Below, one piece after another: positions 35,990 through 47,385 of a stretch of 64,000 nucleotides of DNA. The notes beneath the pieces are model-generated. The model was not told the origin of the DNA. It saw only the letters and a program-made list of their open reading frames with translations, and ran no database searches. A program made the translations under genes and the position numbers. Origin of the DNA: Corynebacterium callunae DSM 20147 (lineage in GTDB: Bacteria > Actinomycetota > Actinomycetes > Mycobacteriales > Mycobacteriaceae); NCBI RefSeq assembly GCF_000344785.1, contig NC_020506.1, positions 682,001 through 746,000 on the forward strand, in the 5' to 3' direction. Every line of letters begins with the position of its first letter. Position 1 is the stretch's first letter.

Positions 35990-36260
35990 CGTGATTCGCC
36001 TCCATAGGTGATTGGTTGTCTTAAAAGTAAAGTAACAAGTTAATAACAAACGCTAGCATGTCTTGGCAGTATTGGATAGGCCTATAGGGAAAACCGCAGG
36101 TAAAAGCCATGCTTGCGCTGTCGGCCTTGCTGTTAGCAAACTGAGATTTCTCAGCTTTCTGCTTTGATAGGGTATCGGCAGAAAATCTCTGAAACTGCGC
36201 GCATAAACTAACAATCCGCATAAGGTTTTTTCTAAGAAGTTTTTTAAGAAAGGTCATGAA

Positions 36261-36614
36261 ATGGGTGCATGGGACGATGCAATTCTCACTGAGGAAATCA
36301 ACGTAGATTTCCTTGATGAAATTGCAGAGCTAGATACCGACGACATCGTTGAAGCTCTCGAAGATGCTTGTTTGCTGATTATCAACCAGGACAAGGCCAC
36401 TGAGGATGAAATCCTTAATGGTCAGGCAGCCGCCACCATCGGCGCCATCATCTACGGCGCACCATATTCCGCCGGCCAGGTACTGGAAAGTTACCCCTTC
36501 ATTCGTGAGCTCATCGGCGAGGGTTCTGAGACCCTGCGCGCAGCAGCAGCTCGTGTGTTGGAAGAAGCCGATGTGGAATATGACCTCGAGGCTTATTTGG
36601 AAGCCCTCAACTAA
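36261..36614 (+). CDS. DUF4259 family protein
   Basis: The 117-residue acidic, helical protein starts MGAWDDAILTEEINVDFLDE, the characteristic opening of DUF4259 proteins. No membrane or signal segment is present. Function is unknown. A GAAAGG site lies upstream of the ATG. It stands alone between the Thr/Pro-rich surface protein gene and sahH, 108 bp before the latter. Confidence 0.75.
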   Translation: MGAWDDAILTEEINVDFLDEIAELDTDDIVEALEDACLLIINQDKATEDEILNGQAAATIGAIIYGAPYSAGQVLESYPFIRELIGEGSETLRAAAARVLEEADVEYDLEAYLEALN

Positions 36615-36722
36615 AAGCGCCGCCTTTGGGCAATAGAGCGCAACGCAGGTGGCACGCCCAAGCCAGGTAGAGTAGGGCGCGTCGAAAGTTTTTCTCATTT
36701 TCTTTAAGGAGCACGCCAGGAT

Positions 36723-38159
36723 ATGGCTACGGTTAAGGACTTCAAGGTCGCCGATCTTTCCCTCGCAGAAGCAGGTCGTCACCAAATTCGCCTCGCAGAA
36801 TACGAAATGCCAGGTTTGATGCAGCTGCGCAAGGAGTATGCAGAGGAGCAGCCATTGAAGGGTGCCCGCATTGCAGGCTCCATCCACATGACTGTCCAGA
36901 CCGCCGTGCTTATCGAAACCCTCACCGCACTAGGTGCAGAGGTTCGTTGGGCATCCTGCAATATCTTCTCCACTCAGGATGAAGCTGCTGCTGCCATTGT
37001 TGTTGGTGAAGGTACCGTCGAAGATCCACAGGGTGTCCCAGTATTTGCTTGGAAGGGTGAATCCCTGGAGGAATACTGGTGGTGCATTAACCAGATCTTC
37101 AGCTGGGGCGAAGAGCTTCCAAACATGATCCTTGATGATGGCGGCGACGCCACCATGGCTGTTATTCGTGGCCGCGAATATGAAAAGGCCGGCATCGTTC
37201 CACAGCCTGAGTCCAATGACTCCGATGAGTACATTGCATTCTTGGGCATGCTGCGCGAGGTTTTGGCAGCAGAGCCAGGCAAATGGGACAAGATTGCAGA
37301 GTCCGTTAAGGGCGTTACCGAGGAAACCACCACCGGTGTGCACCGCCTCTACCACTTTGCAGAAGAAGGCGTTTTGCCTTTCCCAGCAATGAACGTCAAC
37401 GACGCTGTCACCAAGTCCAAGTTTGATAATAAGTACGGCACCCGCCACTCCCTGATCGATGGCATCAACCGTGCTACCGACATGCTCATGGGTGGCAAAA
37501 ACGTCCTCGTCTGCGGTTATGGCGATGTGGGCAAGGGTTGCGCTGAGGCATTTGACGGCCAGGGCGCTCGCGTGAAGGTCACCGAAGCTGACCCAATTAA
37601 CGCACTGCAGGCACTTATGGACGGTTTCTCCGTGGTCACCGTTGATGAGGCAATTGCAGACGCCGATATCGTGATCACCGCGACCGGTAACAAGGACATC
37701 ATTTCCTTTGAGCAGATGCTGCAGATGAAGGATCACGCACTGCTGGGCAACATTGGTCACTTTGATAATGAGATCGATATGCACTCCTTGCTGCACCGCG
37801 ATGACGTTATCCGCACCACCATCAAGCCACAGGTTGATGAGTTCACCTTCTCCACCGGTCGTTCCATCATCGTGCTTTCTGAAGGCCGTTTGCTGAACCT
37901 TGGCAACGCCACCGGACACCCATCCTTCGTGATGTCCAACTCCTTCGCTGACCAGACCATCGCTCAGATTGAGCTCTTCCAAAACGATGGCCAGTATGAG
38001 AATGAGGTCTACCGTCTGCCAAAGATCCTCGATGAGAAGGTCGCACGCATCCACGTTGAAGCTCTTGGTGGCAAGCTCACCGAGCTCAGCAAGGAGCAGG
38101 CAGAATACATCGGCGTTGATGTAGCTGGCCCATACAAGCCGGAGCACTACCGCTACTAA
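36723..38159 (+). CDS. sahH: S-adenosylhomocysteinase
   Basis: The 478-residue NAD-dependent enzyme splits S-adenosylhomocysteine into adenosine and homocysteine, keeping methylation and the methionine cycle running. Visible: [15 protein letters not shown] near residue 57, the catalytic lysine and aspartate region ([14 protein letters not shown] near 226-240), the NAD fold [14 protein letters not shown] near 260, and the C-terminal KPEHYRY tail that completes the partner's NAD site. An insertion of about 40 residues near 155-200 is of the actinobacterial type. AAGGAG precedes the ATG. The stop overlaps tmk's start as TAATG. Confidence 0.96.
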   Translation: MATVKDFKVADLSLAEAGRHQIRLAEYEMPGLMQLRKEYAEEQPLKGARIAGSIHMTVQTAVLIETLTALGAEVRWASCNIFSTQDEAAAAIVVGEGTVEDPQGVPVFAWKGESLEEYWWCINQIFSWGEELPNMILDDGGDATMAVIRGREYEKAGIVPQPESNDSDEYIAFLGMLREVLAAEPGKWDKIAESVKGVTEETTTGVHRLYHFAEEGVLPFPAMNVNDAVTKSKFDNKYGTRHSLIDGINRATDMLMGGKNVLVCGYGDVGKGCAEAFDGQGARVKVTEADPINALQALMDGFSVVTVDEAIADADIVITATGNKDIISFEQMLQMKDHALLGNIGHFDNEIDMHSLLHRDDVIRTTIKPQVDEFTFSTGRSIIVLSEGRLLNLGNATGHPSFVMSNSFADQTIAQIELFQNDGQYENEVYRLPKILDEKVARIHVEALGGKLTELSKEQAEYIGVDVAGPYKPEHYRY

Positions 38160-38770
38160 TGATTGTCAGCATTGAAGGCATCGATGGTGCCGGTAAAAAC
38201 ACCCTGGTGCGCGCCCTCACCGAAAAAATCGAGGCACAAGTCCTAGCGTTTCCACGTTATGAAACCTCGATCCACGCGCAATTGGCCAATGAGGCCTTGC
38301 ATGGGCGCATGGGCGATTTAACCGATAGCGCCTATGGCATGGCCACGCTTTTTGCGCTGGACCGCCATGGCGCCCTCGAGCAGTTAAACGCCCCCGGGTT
38401 GTTGTTACTCGACCGCTATGTTGCCTCCAATGCGGCATATACCGCCGCTAGATTGCTTGACGACGCCGCCACGCAGTGGGTGGCTGAGCTTGAATTCGGC
38501 CGGCTAGGTTTGCCGCGCCCAGCGCTCCAAGTGTTGTTAGATACCCCCGCTGAGCTGGCCCAGGAAAGAGCAAAACGTCGAGAAGCACTCGATGCCGCGC
38601 GCACCCGGGACCGTTATGAATCCGACTCCGGGTTACAGGAGCGCACCGCTGCGCAATATCGCCGCTTAGCGGCGCAGAACTGGCAATCACCCTGGATCGT
38701 GGCTGCCCCCGAGGAAGATCCCGGCCAAGTTGCCACAAGAATCATCGAGTTCCTGGGTAGTATTAAATAA
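38159..38770 (+). CDS. tmk: Thymidylate kinase
   Basis: The 203-residue P-loop kinase phosphorylates dTMP to dTDP. Walker A is GIDGAGKNTL with asparagine at residue 14 where many enzymes have serine; mycobacterial Tmk also varies here. FPRY at about 37-40 and LDRYVASNAAYTAAR near 82 are the dTMP-binding elements. The ATG overlaps the sahH stop by one base, so it is coupled to it, and mtrA follows 25 bp later. The order sahH-tmk-mtrA-mtrB-lpqB is conserved through Corynebacteriales. Confidence 0.93.
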   Translation: MIVSIEGIDGAGKNTLVRALTEKIEAQVLAFPRYETSIHAQLANEALHGRMGDLTDSAYGMATLFALDRHGALEQLNAPGLLLLDRYVASNAAYTAARLLDDAATQWVAELEFGRLGLPRPALQVLLDTPAELAQERAKRREALDAARTRDRYESDSGLQERTAAQYRRLAAQNWQSPWIVAAPEEDPGQVATRIIEFLGSIK

Positions 38771-38794
38771 CCCCGACTAGCTGGAAGGTATCTC

Positions 38795-39475
38795 ATGCCG
38801 CAGAAAATTCTCGTCGTTGATGATGATCCCGCAATCTCAGAAATGCTCACCATCGTGCTCAGCGCCGAAGGTTTTGACACCGTTGCCGTCACCGACGGAG
38901 CGCTCGCTGTAGAAACCGCCGTGCGTGAGCAACCCGATCTCATCCTGCTTGACCTGATGCTGCCCGGCATGAACGGTATTGATATCTGCCGCTCCATCCG
39001 CCAAGATTCCGCCGTTCCAATCATCATGCTCACCGCCAAAACCGACACTGTTGACGTGGTGCTCGGTTTGGAATCCGGTGCCGATGACTATGTGAACAAG
39101 CCATTTAAGGCAAAGGAATTGGTAGCTCGAATCCGAGCTCGCCTGCGTGCCACCGTCGAAGAACCCGGTGAAATCCTCGAGGTCGGGGATCTTTCGATTG
39201 ACGTCCCGGGACATACCGTCAAGCGTGGCGAGGAAGAAATCTCCCTCACTCCGCTGGAATTTGATCTGCTTTTGGAGCTTGCTCGCAAGCCACAGCAGGT
39301 ATTCACTCGCGAAGAGCTGCTGGGCAAGGTGTGGGGCTACCGCCATGCTTCTGATACACGCTTGGTAAATGTGCATGTGCAGCGTTTGCGCGCCAAGATT
39401 GAAAAGGATCCGGAAAACCCTCAAATTGTGCTCACCGTACGAGGCGTAGGATATAAAACCGGACATAACGACTAA
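38795..39475 (+). CDS. mtrA: Two-component response regulator MtrA
   Basis: The 226-residue OmpR-type regulator has the receiver aspartate at D53, acidic residues DDD at 9-11, the switch Thr in MLTAKTD near 80 and Lys in NKPF near 102, then a winged-helix DNA-binding domain (about 130-224). MtrA is phosphorylated by MtrB and controls peptidoglycan hydrolase, osmoprotection and division genes. The ATG at 38795 has GGAAGG upstream. It lies 32 bp before mtrB and is one operon with mtrB and lpqB, probably also with tmk. Confidence 0.96.
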   Translation: MPQKILVVDDDPAISEMLTIVLSAEGFDTVAVTDGALAVETAVREQPDLILLDLMLPGMNGIDICRSIRQDSAVPIIMLTAKTDTVDVVLGLESGADDYVNKPFKAKELVARIRARLRATVEEPGEILEVGDLSIDVPGHTVKRGEEEISLTPLEFDLLLELARKPQQVFTREELLGKVWGYRHASDTRLVNVHVQRLRAKIEKDPENPQIVLTVRGVGYKTGHND

Positions 39476-39506
39476 TACCTGGATATAAGAGGGGCAGTTT
39501 CCCATT

Positions 39507-41162
39507 TTGACCTGGCTTAAGCGACTGCGAAATCGCTTTGTAGATAAATGGCGCACCTCTTTGCAGGTACGTGTACTTGGATCGATCTTCACCGCCTCAG
39601 CGATTGTGATGATCCTCCTTGGACTCGGCATGCTGACGGTTTTCACCCAGCGTTTGGTCGATCAAAAAATTGACATTGCCAATTCCGAGATCGACCGCGC
39701 CCGCGTGATTGTGGAAAATCAAATCACCGCATCTGGCGCCTCAAGCTCATTGCAAGTTCGAGTGAACTCCGCGCGCGCCGCCCTTTCCAGCTTGGGCAAT
39801 GGCGGGGGAGCAGAAGTTAATGCTGCCTATGACGCCGTGGTGCTGGTTAATAGTGATGAAGTAGTGGTCTCACCAGAGGGCTATCGCATTCCCGAACGAC
39901 TGCGCTATTTTGTCTCCCAAGATCAAGTGTCCTACCAATTTGCCACCATCGATCAAGGTGATGGATCTTCTTATAATGCCCTCATTATTGGCACACCCAC
40001 CGATAGCGATATTCCCAATCTGCAGGTTTATCTAGTCTTCTCCATGGAAAGCGATGAGGCGTCTCTAGCTTTGATGCGAGGACTGCTATCGGCAGCCTTG
40101 TTGATCGTGGTGATTTTGCTAGTGGGCATTGCCTGGCTTGCTACCCAACAGGTGACCACGCCGGTGCGCTCAGCGAGCCGAATTGCCGAGCGTTTCGCTC
40201 AGGGCAAACTCCGCGAACGCATGGTGGTTGATGGCGAAGATGAGATGGCTCGATTGGCTGTCAGCTTTAACGCCATGGCGGAATCGCTATCTGCGCAGAT
40301 TACGCAATTGGAAGAATATGGCAATCTGCAACGGCAATTTACTTCCGACGTATCCCATGAACTTCGCACGCCTTTAACAACTGTGCGTATGGCCGCTGAT
40401 CTTATTGCCGATAGTGAAGATGAGTTGTCTCCAGGAGCTCGGCGCGCCAGCCAGCTGATGAATAGGGAGCTTGATCGATTTGAATCCTTGCTCAGCGATC
40501 TGCTGGAAATCTCGCGCCACGATGCCGGAGTTGCGGAGCTCTCCACCGCGGTTCACGATATTCGCATTCCAATCCGCTCTGCCTTAGAGCAGGTTTCGCA
40601 TTTGGCTAAAGAGCTTGATGTGGAATTGCAAGTGGATATGCCAGAAGAATCGGTCAATATCAATGGCGATTCCCGCCGCATCGAACGCATTGTGCGCAAT
40701 CTGCTAGCCAATGCAGTTGATCACTCCAAGGGACATCCAGTGGAGCTGAAATTGCGCGCAACTGAGGAAGCTGTCGCTATCGCAGTAATCGACCATGGCG
40801 TGGGCCTCAAGCCAGGTCAAGATGAATTGGTCTTTAACCGTTTTTGGCGAGCAGACCCTTCCCGTGTGCGTCATTCTGGTGGCACTGGTTTGGGATTGGC
40901 AATTTCTCGGGAAGATGCAATGCTGCACGGTGGAACTCTTGACGCGGCTGGTACTCCTGGAATTGGCTCAATTTTCCGACTGGTCTTGCCACGTGAACCA
41001 CAGGGGGATTACCGACGTTCACCCATCGCACTTATCGCTCCAGAAAAACCTTGGGAAGATGAGCCAGCCGTTGATACTGCAGCAGCTGACGCGCCTCAGC
41101 CCGCAGTTCAGCCCGCAGTTCAGTCTGCAGCGATAGCAGAGAAGCAGGAGAACACCCCATGA
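39507..41162 (+). CDS. mtrB: Two-component sensor histidine kinase MtrB
   Basis: The 551-residue membrane kinase has two transmembrane helices (about residues 26-48 and 188-212) flanking an extracytoplasmic sensor, a HAMP domain (about 210-265), a HisKA domain with the phospho-acceptor H284 in VSHELRTP, and a HATPase_c domain with N-box ANAVDHS and G-boxes DHGVGLKPG and GGTGLGL. It phosphorylates MtrA. The TTG at 39507 is the first plausible start, with AGAGGGG upstream. The C-terminal tail has [10 protein letters not shown] repeats. The last four bases overlap lpqB. Confidence 0.94.
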   Translation: MTWLKRLRNRFVDKWRTSLQVRVLGSIFTASAIVMILLGLGMLTVFTQRLVDQKIDIANSEIDRARVIVENQITASGASSSLQVRVNSARAALSSLGNGGGAEVNAAYDAVVLVNSDEVVVSPEGYRIPERLRYFVSQDQVSYQFATIDQGDGSSYNALIIGTPTDSDIPNLQVYLVFSMESDEASLALMRGLLSAALLIVVILLVGIAWLATQQVTTPVRSASRIAERFAQGKLRERMVVDGEDEMARLAVSFNAMAESLSAQITQLEEYGNLQRQFTSDVSHELRTPLTTVRMAADLIADSEDELSPGARRASQLMNRELDRFESLLSDLLEISRHDAGVAELSTAVHDIRIPIRSALEQVSHLAKELDVELQVDMPEESVNINGDSRRIERIVRNLLANAVDHSKGHPVELKLRATEEAVAIAVIDHGVGLKPGQDELVFNRFWRADPSRVRHSGGTGLGLAISREDAMLHGGTLDAAGTPGIGSIFRLVLPREPQGDYRRSPIALIAPEKPWEDEPAVDTAAADAPQPAVQPAVQSAAIAEKQENTP

Positions 41163-42853
41163 GCAAATTCAAACAAGTGATAGCTACCTTGGCCGTCACT
41201 TCCGTGGTTGCCGGATGTTCCACCCTTCCCACTGACACTGACCCACAGGTTTTGCGCTCTTTTAGTGCCACCGACACCACTCAGGAAATTGCAGGTCCTA
41301 CTCCCGGTCAAGATCCCGATCTACTTTTGCGCGGCTTCTTCTCGGCTGGTGCTTATCCCACGCAACAATATGAGGCAGCTCGCGCTTATCTGACCGAAGC
41401 CCGAAAAAAGAGTTGGGATCCAGCGGCCACGTTGCGGGTTGTGGACCGCGTTGATTTAAATACCTTGCCCGGTTCCACCGATGAGGAACGCAAAATTACG
41501 ATTCGCGGAACTCAAGTGGGAACCTTGGGCAGCGGTGGTGTGTATCTGCCGGAAAATACTGAGTATGAATCCGAGATCACCATGCGGAAAGAAAACGGCG
41601 AATGGCGTATCGATGCTTTGCCAGATGGCGTGATCATTGAGAGAAACGATCTGCGTAACCGCTATACCCCACACGATCTCTATTATTTTGATCCTTCCGG
41701 CCAAGTGTTGGTGAGCGATCGTCGCTGGATTTTTAATGACACCCAATCGCTCGACACCATCATGATGTCTTTGTTGGTTAGTGGTCCATCCTCAACGATC
41801 GCGCCCGGTGTGGTCAATCAACTTGCCAGCGATGCCGCCTTTGTGGGATTAAACAATGGGGAATACCAATTCACCGGTTTGGGCAATCTGGATGATGATG
41901 CCCGGCTGCGGTTTGCCGCTCAGGTGGTGTGGACGCTGGCGAATTCTGATATCGGCGGGCCATATACTTTGGTTGCCGATGGTGCGCCTCTGCTAGCGGA
42001 ATTTCCTTCGCTGACTCTTGATGATGTAGCTGATTACAATCCGCAGGCTTATACCAATACGGTATCCACGCTTTTTGCGCTCAAGGACGGTTCGGTTTCC
42101 AGGGTGAGTTCTGGATCGCTCTCACCACTTCCAGGGCAACTGAGTTCTGGTTCGATTGAGTCGATAGCGATTTCTACTTCGGCAAATGTGGCAGCGTCGG
42201 TTCGCTCCCGAGGTGAGGAAGCTGTGTTATCGGTTGGCTCGCTGGAAAATACCTCTACTGATGTGTTGACTGCCAAGACAATTACGCGACCAACCTTTGA
42301 GTACGAAGCTACGGCCTTGTGGGCGGTGATTGACGGCGATACTCCTGTCAGAGTCGCACGATCGGCAACAACCGGTGAGTTGGTGCAAAGTGAATCCGAG
42401 ATCGCCTTGCCACGGGATGTCACCGGCCCGATCTCTGAATTCCAGCTTTCGCGAACCGGAGTGCGAGCCGCAATGATCGTGGAGGGTCGGGTGTATATCG
42501 GAGTGGTAACTCGGCCAAGTCCAGGGGAGCGACGCATCAGCAATGTCATTGAAGTCGCGCCAACTTTGGGCGAGACCGCGTTGACAGTTTCTTGGCGACC
42601 AGATGGATCGCTGTTGGTGGGCACTTCGATTCCCGAAACACCGATCTGGCGCGTCGAGCAAGATGGTTCGGCGATTACGTCTTTGCCGAGCGGAAACCTC
42701 AATGCGCCGGTGGTATCGGTGGCAAGTTCGGCGACAGCCGTTTATGCCACGGATGCGCATGCGATGCTGCAATTGCCGGCGTCCGATGATGATATTTGGC
42801 GCGAGGTACCGGGGCTGTTGGGTTCGCGAGCCGCGCCAGTGGTTGCGCACTAA
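41159..42853 (+). CDS. lpqB: Lipoprotein LpqB, MtrAB accessory
   Basis: The 564-residue protein has a lipoprotein signal ([20 protein letters not shown], lipidated C20), a GerMN-like domain (about 130-260, with VQLLV-type strand [11 protein letters not shown]) and a beta-propeller C-terminal half (about 300-560). In Corynebacteriales LpqB sits outside the membrane and modulates MtrB sensing. The ATG overlaps mtrB by four bases (ATGA), and the stop overlaps the next gene's ATG as TAATG, so three genes are translationally coupled. Confidence 0.93.
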   Translation: MSKFKQVIATLAVTSVVAGCSTLPTDTDPQVLRSFSATDTTQEIAGPTPGQDPDLLLRGFFSAGAYPTQQYEAARAYLTEARKKSWDPAATLRVVDRVDLNTLPGSTDEERKITIRGTQVGTLGSGGVYLPENTEYESEITMRKENGEWRIDALPDGVIIERNDLRNRYTPHDLYYFDPSGQVLVSDRRWIFNDTQSLDTIMMSLLVSGPSSTIAPGVVNQLASDAAFVGLNNGEYQFTGLGNLDDDARLRFAAQVVWTLANSDIGGPYTLVADGAPLLAEFPSLTLDDVADYNPQAYTNTVSTLFALKDGSVSRVSSGSLSPLPGQLSSGSIESIAISTSANVAASVRSRGEEAVLSVGSLENTSTDVLTAKTITRPTFEYEATALWAVIDGDTPVRVARSATTGELVQSESEIALPRDVTGPISEFQLSRTGVRAAMIVEGRVYIGVVTRPSPGERRISNVIEVAPTLGETALTVSWRPDGSLLVGTSIPETPIWRVEQDGSAITSLPSGNLNAPVVSVASSATAVYATDAHAMLQLPASDDDIWREVPGLLGSRAAPVVAH

Positions 42854-43443
42854 TGGAATTATTGCTGCCGCGAGAATGCGCCGGGTGTGGGGCCCCGGGC
42901 GCTTCGCTGTGCAGTTCTTGCCAATATGTGTGGCGCACACCCCCTAAAAGGGTAGGGGTGGCAGTGGATTTTCCGGTGTGGTCTTTGTCGCCCTATGAGG
43001 GACCGCATCGCAGCGTTCTTATTGCGATGAAAGAGCGCGGCCGGCGCGACCTTGCCGCTTTTGTGGGGGCGTCGATCGGAGCGTCGATAAGCTATTTGGC
43101 CGCCCAGGGAGAAGTGGAACACGATATCACGCTGGTGCCAGCGCCCACTCGCGATGCCTCCCGCCGCCGCCGTGGCGGCGATCCGGTTGAGCGGGTGTGT
43201 TCAAAAACGGGCTTTTCGACGTTTCCCTGCTTGAGGATTGCTGCGCGCACACCCGATTCTGTGGGCCAAAGTGCGCAACAGCGAAGGCGCAATATGCGCG
43301 TGGAATTATTGCGCCGACCTGCGGTTCCGGTGCTCATTGTGGATGATGTGGTAACAACGGGGGCAACCATTGCAGCATCTGCTGATGTTCTTCGATCAGC
43401 AGGAGTGCAGGTCAGAGGAGCGCTAACTTATTGCTACGCGTGA
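42853..43443 (+). CDS. ComF-family phosphoribosyltransferase-like protein
   Basis: The 196-residue protein has an N-terminal zinc-finger-like C9xxC12...C20xxC23 and a C-terminal PRPP-binding loop VLIVDDVVTTGATI (about 160-173), the ComF/GntX layout. Members are linked to DNA uptake or uncharacterised phosphoribosyl transfer; no competence genes are near, so the role is open. The start ATG at 42853 overlaps lpqB's stop. Within it, at 43211, lies a copy of GCTTTTCGACG. It is the last gene of the mtr operon, as Rv3242c is in M. tuberculosis. Confidence 0.85.
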   Translation: MELLLPRECAGCGAPGASLCSSCQYVWRTPPKRVGVAVDFPVWSLSPYEGPHRSVLIAMKERGRRDLAAFVGASIGASISYLAAQGEVEHDITLVPAPTRDASRRRRGGDPVERVCSKTGFSTFPCLRIAARTPDSVGQSAQQRRRNMRVELLRRPAVPVLIVDDVVTTGATIAASADVLRSAGVQVRGALTYCYA

Positions 43444-43585
43444 TGTGGAGCATAAAATTAGACCCCTATTGGCAATGTGGTTATGACCAGAAGTATCATA
43501 GGAAGTGAAGTTGATCGCGTCACCGTAGTAAGAGTAATTCCACTCACACGAAATGCGGTGGCCACAATTGGGAGGAGATGTAGAA

Positions 43586-44260
43586 GTGACTACACCTGCT
43601 GAGAACAACACCCTTAGCCCTGAGACCCAGGTGAGCATCACCGGTCGAAACGTTGAGGTTCCTGATCACTTTGCTGAGCGAGTACATACCAAGCTGGCAA
43701 AGATTGAGCGCCTGGACCCAACGTTGACTTTCTTCCACGTTGAACTGCAGCATGAGCCAAATCCTCGTCGTGCAGAGCAAAGTGATCGCATTCAGATCAC
43801 CGCAACCGGCAAGGGCCACATTGCCCGTGCAGAGGCTAAAGAAGATAGCTTCTATGCAGCACTGGAAACTGCTCTAGCTAAGATGGAGCGCTCTTTGCGC
43901 AAGGTCAAGGCACGTCGCAGCATTTCCCGTTCCGGTCACCGCGCACCTTTGGGTGCTGGTGAAGTTGGAGCACAGTTGGTAGCGGAATCCCAGGAACAGC
44001 GGGGCGCCGATGACCTAGGTAAGTACGATGTTGATCCTTATGCAGATAAGGTCGAAGATGTCGTACCAGGCCAGATTGTGCGTACCAAGGAGCACCCAGC
44101 CACCCCAATGAGTGTTGATGATGCACTTTCTGAGATGGAGCTTGTCGGCCACGATTTCTACCTCTTCGTTAATGAAGAGACCAACCAGCCATCAGTGGTT
44201 TACCGTCGCCACGCATTTGATTATGGTTTGATTGCCCTATCGGCAAACGAAGAAGCATAA
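43586..44260 (+). CDS. hpf: Ribosome hibernation promoting factor, long form
   Basis: The 224-residue protein has an S30AE/RaiA N-terminal domain (QVSITGRNVEVPDHF near residue 17, KGHIARAEAKEDSFYAALETA near 77) and a C-terminal dimerisation domain of about 55 residues beginning near 165 (VVRTKEH..., MSVDDALSEMELVGHDFYLF). Long HPF pairs 70S ribosomes into 100S dimers at rest. The GTG at 43586 is selected because GGAGGAGATG precedes it; the frame continues to 43553 without a better start. It is followed by a strong terminator and secA, as in mycobacteria. Confidence 0.93.
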   Translation: MTTPAENNTLSPETQVSITGRNVEVPDHFAERVHTKLAKIERLDPTLTFFHVELQHEPNPRRAEQSDRIQITATGKGHIARAEAKEDSFYAALETALAKMERSLRKVKARRSISRSGHRAPLGAGEVGAQLVAESQEQRGADDLGKYDVDPYADKVEDVVPGQIVRTKEHPATPMSVDDALSEMELVGHDFYLFVNEETNQPSVVYRRHAFDYGLIALSANEEA

Positions 44261-44275
44261 GCTTCTCCAACATTT

Positions 44276-44306
44276 ACCCGTCGCCTGCAATTCGCAGGCG
44301 ACGGGT
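44276..44306 (+). terminator. Terminator of hpf
   Basis: A perfect 13-bp stem (44276-44288 with 44294-44306) around AATTC, followed by ACTGTGTTTT, 16 bp after the hpf stop. Confidence 0.85.
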
Positions 44307-44385
44307 ACTGTGTTTTAAGGAACCCTGCGTACAATACAGGTTCGATATCTATTTCCCGTTTCGCTATTAATAAGGACGACTGCTC

Positions 44386-46923
44386 GTGTTTGGATTGTCC
44401 AAGATGCTCCGCGTCGGCGAAGGCCGTGCCGTGAAGCGACTGCATAAGATCGCTGACCAAGTTACCGCTCTGGAAGACCAGATCGAAGAACTCAGCGATG
44501 ATGAGCTCAAGGCAAAGACAGCCGAGTTCAAGGAACGCCTTGCCGATGGTGCAAGCCTCGATGAGATCTTCTTCGAAGCTTTCGCAGTGGCTCGTGAAGC
44601 CTCCTGGCGTGTGTTGGGCCAGAAGCACTACCCAGTGCAAATCATGGGTGGCGCCGCGCTGCACTTTGGCAACGTAGCCGAAATGCGCACCGGTGAAGGC
44701 AAGACCTTGACCTGTGTGCTGCCCGCTTATCTCAACGCCTTGGAAGGCAAGGGCGTGCATGTGGTGACGGTAAATGATTACCTCGCCAAGCGCGATGCTG
44801 AGATGATGGGCCGTGTACACCGTTTCTTGGGCCTCAGCGTGGGCGTCATCCTTTCTGAGATGCAGCCTGCCGAGCGTCGAGTAGCTTATGCTGCGGACAT
44901 TACCTATGGCACCAACAATGAGCTGGGCTTTGATTATCTGCGCGATAACATGGCTCGTTCCCTGGGCGATTTGGTCCAGCGTGGACACCACTACGCCATT
45001 GTCGACGAGGTTGACTCCATCCTTATCGACGAAGCACGTACCCCGCTTATTATCTCGGGACCAGTTGAAGGCACTTCACCTCACTATGCGACCTTCGCAC
45101 AGCTGGTTCCACGCATGACCAAAGACGTTCACTATGAAGTAGATGAGCGCAAAAAGACCGTGGGTATCAAGGAAGAAGGTGTGGAATTTGTCGAAGATCA
45201 GCTTGGCATCCACAACCTCTACGCCCCAGAGCACTCACAGCTGGTCAGCTTCTTGAACAATGCCATTAAGGCGCAAGAGCTGTTCACTCGCGACAAAGAC
45301 TATATTGTGCGCAATGGCGAGGTCATGATCGTGGATGGCTTCACTGGCCGTGTGCTGGCAGGGCGTCGCTACAACGAAGGCATGCACCAGGCTATTGAGG
45401 CCAAAGAAAAAGTAGAGATCAAAAACGAGAACCAGACGCTGGCCACCGTTACTCTCCAGAACTACTTCCGTCTCTACGACAAGCTTGCTGGTATGACCGG
45501 TACCGCAGAAACTGAAGCGGCTGAGCTCCACCAAATTTATAAGCTCAACGTGGTTGCTATCCCAACCAACCGCCCTAACCAGCGTGAAGATCTTACCGAC
45601 CTGGTCTACAAGACCCAGGAAGCTAAGTTCGCAGCAGTGGTGGACGACATCGCAGAGCGCAGTGAAAAAGGTCAGCCAATTCTGGTTGGTACCGTCTCTG
45701 TCGAGCGATCTGAGTATCTTTCCCAGCTGCTGACCAAGCGTGGCATCAAGCACAACGTGCTAAACGCCAAGCACCACGAGCAGGAAGCACAGATCGTCGC
45801 CCAGGCAGGTCTGCCCGGAAACGTCACTGTGGCAACCAACATGGCTGGCCGTGGTACTGACATCGTGCTCGGCGGAAACCCTGAAGTCTTGCTAGATATC
45901 AAACTTCGAGAGCGCGGACTTGATCCTTTTGAAAACGAAGAGGAATACCAGGCTGCGTGGGATGCTGAGCTGCAGGGCATGAAGGCTCGCTGCGAAGCTC
46001 GTGGAGATAAGGTCCGCGAAGCTGGCGGACTTTACGTATTGGGCACCGAGCGCCATGAATCACGCCGTATTGATAACCAGCTGCGTGGTCGTTCTGGCCG
46101 TCAGGGCGATCCGGGAGCAACTCGCTTCTATCTCTCAATGCGTGATGACCTCATGGTGCGATTTGTGGGCCCAACCATGGAAAACATGATGAATCGCCTC
46201 AACGTGCCAGACGATGTGCCTATCGAGTCCAAGACTGTGACCAACTCCATCAAGGGCGCTCAGGCACAGGTGGAAAACCAGAACTTCGAAATGCGTAAAA
46301 ACGTGTTGAAGTACGACGAAGTGATGAACGAGCAGCGCAAGGTGATCTACGGCGAACGCCGTGAAATCCTGGAGTCAGCCGATATCTCCCCATATATCCA
46401 CAACATGATTGAAGAAACCGTGGGCGCATATGTTGATGGCGCGACGGCACATGGTTATGTCGAAGACTGGGATCTAGACAAGCTGTGGAATGCTCTCGAT
46501 GCACTCTATAGCCCATCTATCACTTGGCAGTCCCTCGTCGAAAGTGATGAGTACGGCAAGCCAGGCGAGCTGAGCGCTCAGGATCTGCGCCAGGCACTGG
46601 TTGCTGATGCACAGTCTGAGTACGCAAAACTCGAAGAGGCTGTCTCTGCAATTGGCGGCGAAGCACAGATGCGCAATATTGAGCGCATGGTATTGATGCC
46701 AGTTATCGATACCAAGTGGCGTGAGCATCTCTATGAGATGGATTATCTCAAGGAGGGCATCGGCCTGCGCGCGATGGCACAGCGCGACCCACTGGTGGAA
46801 TACCAAAAAGAGGGTGGCGATATGTTCAACGGTATGAAGGACGGAATCAAGGAAGAAACCGTGCGCCAACTCTTCCTCCTGCGTAAGCAATTTATTAAGC
46901 AGGAAGAAAACGCAAACGCTTAA
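44386..46923 (+). CDS. secA: Preprotein translocase ATPase SecA1
   Basis: The 845-residue DEAD-like motor pushes preproteins through SecYEG. Walker [10 protein letters not shown] lies near residue 102, Walker [14 protein letters not shown] near 207-218, motif [13 protein letters not shown] near 370, and DLMVR with arginine finger region [10 protein letters not shown] near 565. The C-terminus ends QEENANA and has no zinc-binding CxCx8C motif, as in other actinobacterial SecA1. The GTG start at 44386 has AAGGACG upstream. The length and full motif set fit the housekeeping SecA rather than the shorter SecA2. Confidence 0.96.
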   Translation: MFGLSKMLRVGEGRAVKRLHKIADQVTALEDQIEELSDDELKAKTAEFKERLADGASLDEIFFEAFAVAREASWRVLGQKHYPVQIMGGAALHFGNVAEMRTGEGKTLTCVLPAYLNALEGKGVHVVTVNDYLAKRDAEMMGRVHRFLGLSVGVILSEMQPAERRVAYAADITYGTNNELGFDYLRDNMARSLGDLVQRGHHYAIVDEVDSILIDEARTPLIISGPVEGTSPHYATFAQLVPRMTKDVHYEVDERKKTVGIKEEGVEFVEDQLGIHNLYAPEHSQLVSFLNNAIKAQELFTRDKDYIVRNGEVMIVDGFTGRVLAGRRYNEGMHQAIEAKEKVEIKNENQTLATVTLQNYFRLYDKLAGMTGTAETEAAELHQIYKLNVVAIPTNRPNQREDLTDLVYKTQEAKFAAVVDDIAERSEKGQPILVGTVSVERSEYLSQLLTKRGIKHNVLNAKHHEQEAQIVAQAGLPGNVTVATNMAGRGTDIVLGGNPEVLLDIKLRERGLDPFENEEEYQAAWDAELQGMKARCEARGDKVREAGGLYVLGTERHESRRIDNQLRGRSGRQGDPGATRFYLSMRDDLMVRFVGPTMENMMNRLNVPDDVPIESKTVTNSIKGAQAQVENQNFEMRKNVLKYDEVMNEQRKVIYGERREILESADISPYIHNMIEETVGAYVDGATAHGYVEDWDLDKLWNALDALYSPSITWQSLVESDEYGKPGELSAQDLRQALVADAQSEYAKLEEAVSAIGGEAQMRNIERMVLMPVIDTKWREHLYEMDYLKEGIGLRAMAQRDPLVEYQKEGGDMFNGMKDGIKEETVRQLFLLRKQFIKQEENANA

Positions 46924-46947
46924 AACACTCGAAAATTAAGCATTTTC

Positions 46948-46984
46948 CATATGCCGTCCGCTTGTACCAAGCGGGCGGCATATG
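46948..46984 (+). terminator. Long hairpin after secA
   Basis: A 17-bp stem with one G-U pair (46948-46964 with 46968-46984) on a 3-nt loop, 25 bp past the secA stop. No T tract follows, so termination may need Rho or the structure may protect the mRNA end. Confidence 0.7.
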
Positions 46985-47048
46985 CCGTTGTACGCGACTG
47001 CAAAGAAATGCTGCCACACACCTCAGCTGAGTTTTCAGTCACTTGAAT

Positions 47049-47306
47049 ATGACAAGACATGAGTTTCGCCACCTCCGCACCACCTTGCTTCCGGCGGGCG
47101 CTGATATGCGCGCGCACCGGGGCGTCGAAACGCTTTGGGTGGAGGTGGGTGACGGGCCGCAACCCATACGCAGAGTCAAGCGCTACGCGTACCAGCGCCG
47201 ATACCTCGCGGGGGACTGGGATGTGATCGCGCGAGCGAGTGAGAACGGGGTCCGAAACCAGGTATTTAAGATGGGTGAATCCGGGGATTGGAATGAGTAT
47301 GGCTAA
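47049..47306 (+). CDS. Small basic hypothetical protein
   Basis: An 85-residue basic protein (MTRHEFRHLRTTLLPAG...), rich in Arg, with an aromatic RYAYQRRYLAGDWD segment near 46 and no membrane helix. The N-terminus may start at the ATG 47049 or a TTG two codons earlier. The opposite strand has an 80-codon frame over the same bases, which looks less protein-like. The coding region is GC-richer than its flanks. No family is recognised. It lies 80 bp before the HAD gene. Confidence 0.5.
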   Translation: MTRHEFRHLRTTLLPAGADMRAHRGVETLWVEVGDGPQPIRRVKRYAYQRRYLAGDWDVIARASENGVRNQVFKMGESGDWNEYG

Positions 47307-47385
47307 TCTCCTTGGGTGCTAAACCCAAGACAAAAGACGTTCCACCCCGAACTGTGCGACAATCAAAACACAGATTGAGACTATT

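Noticed and set aside
36615..36722. SAH riboswitch upstream of sahH
   Set aside because: The 108-bp gap has no recognisable SAH aptamer core, and this class is not known in corynebacteria.
36930..38147. Long open frame of 405 codons opposite sahH
   Set aside because: It is antisense to a fully conserved enzyme, has no family features and reflects codon bias of sahH.
46920..47162. 80-codon minus-strand frame after secA
   Set aside because: It starts inside the 47049 gene and runs through the secA hairpin; the plus-strand frame has better composition, though neither is certain.
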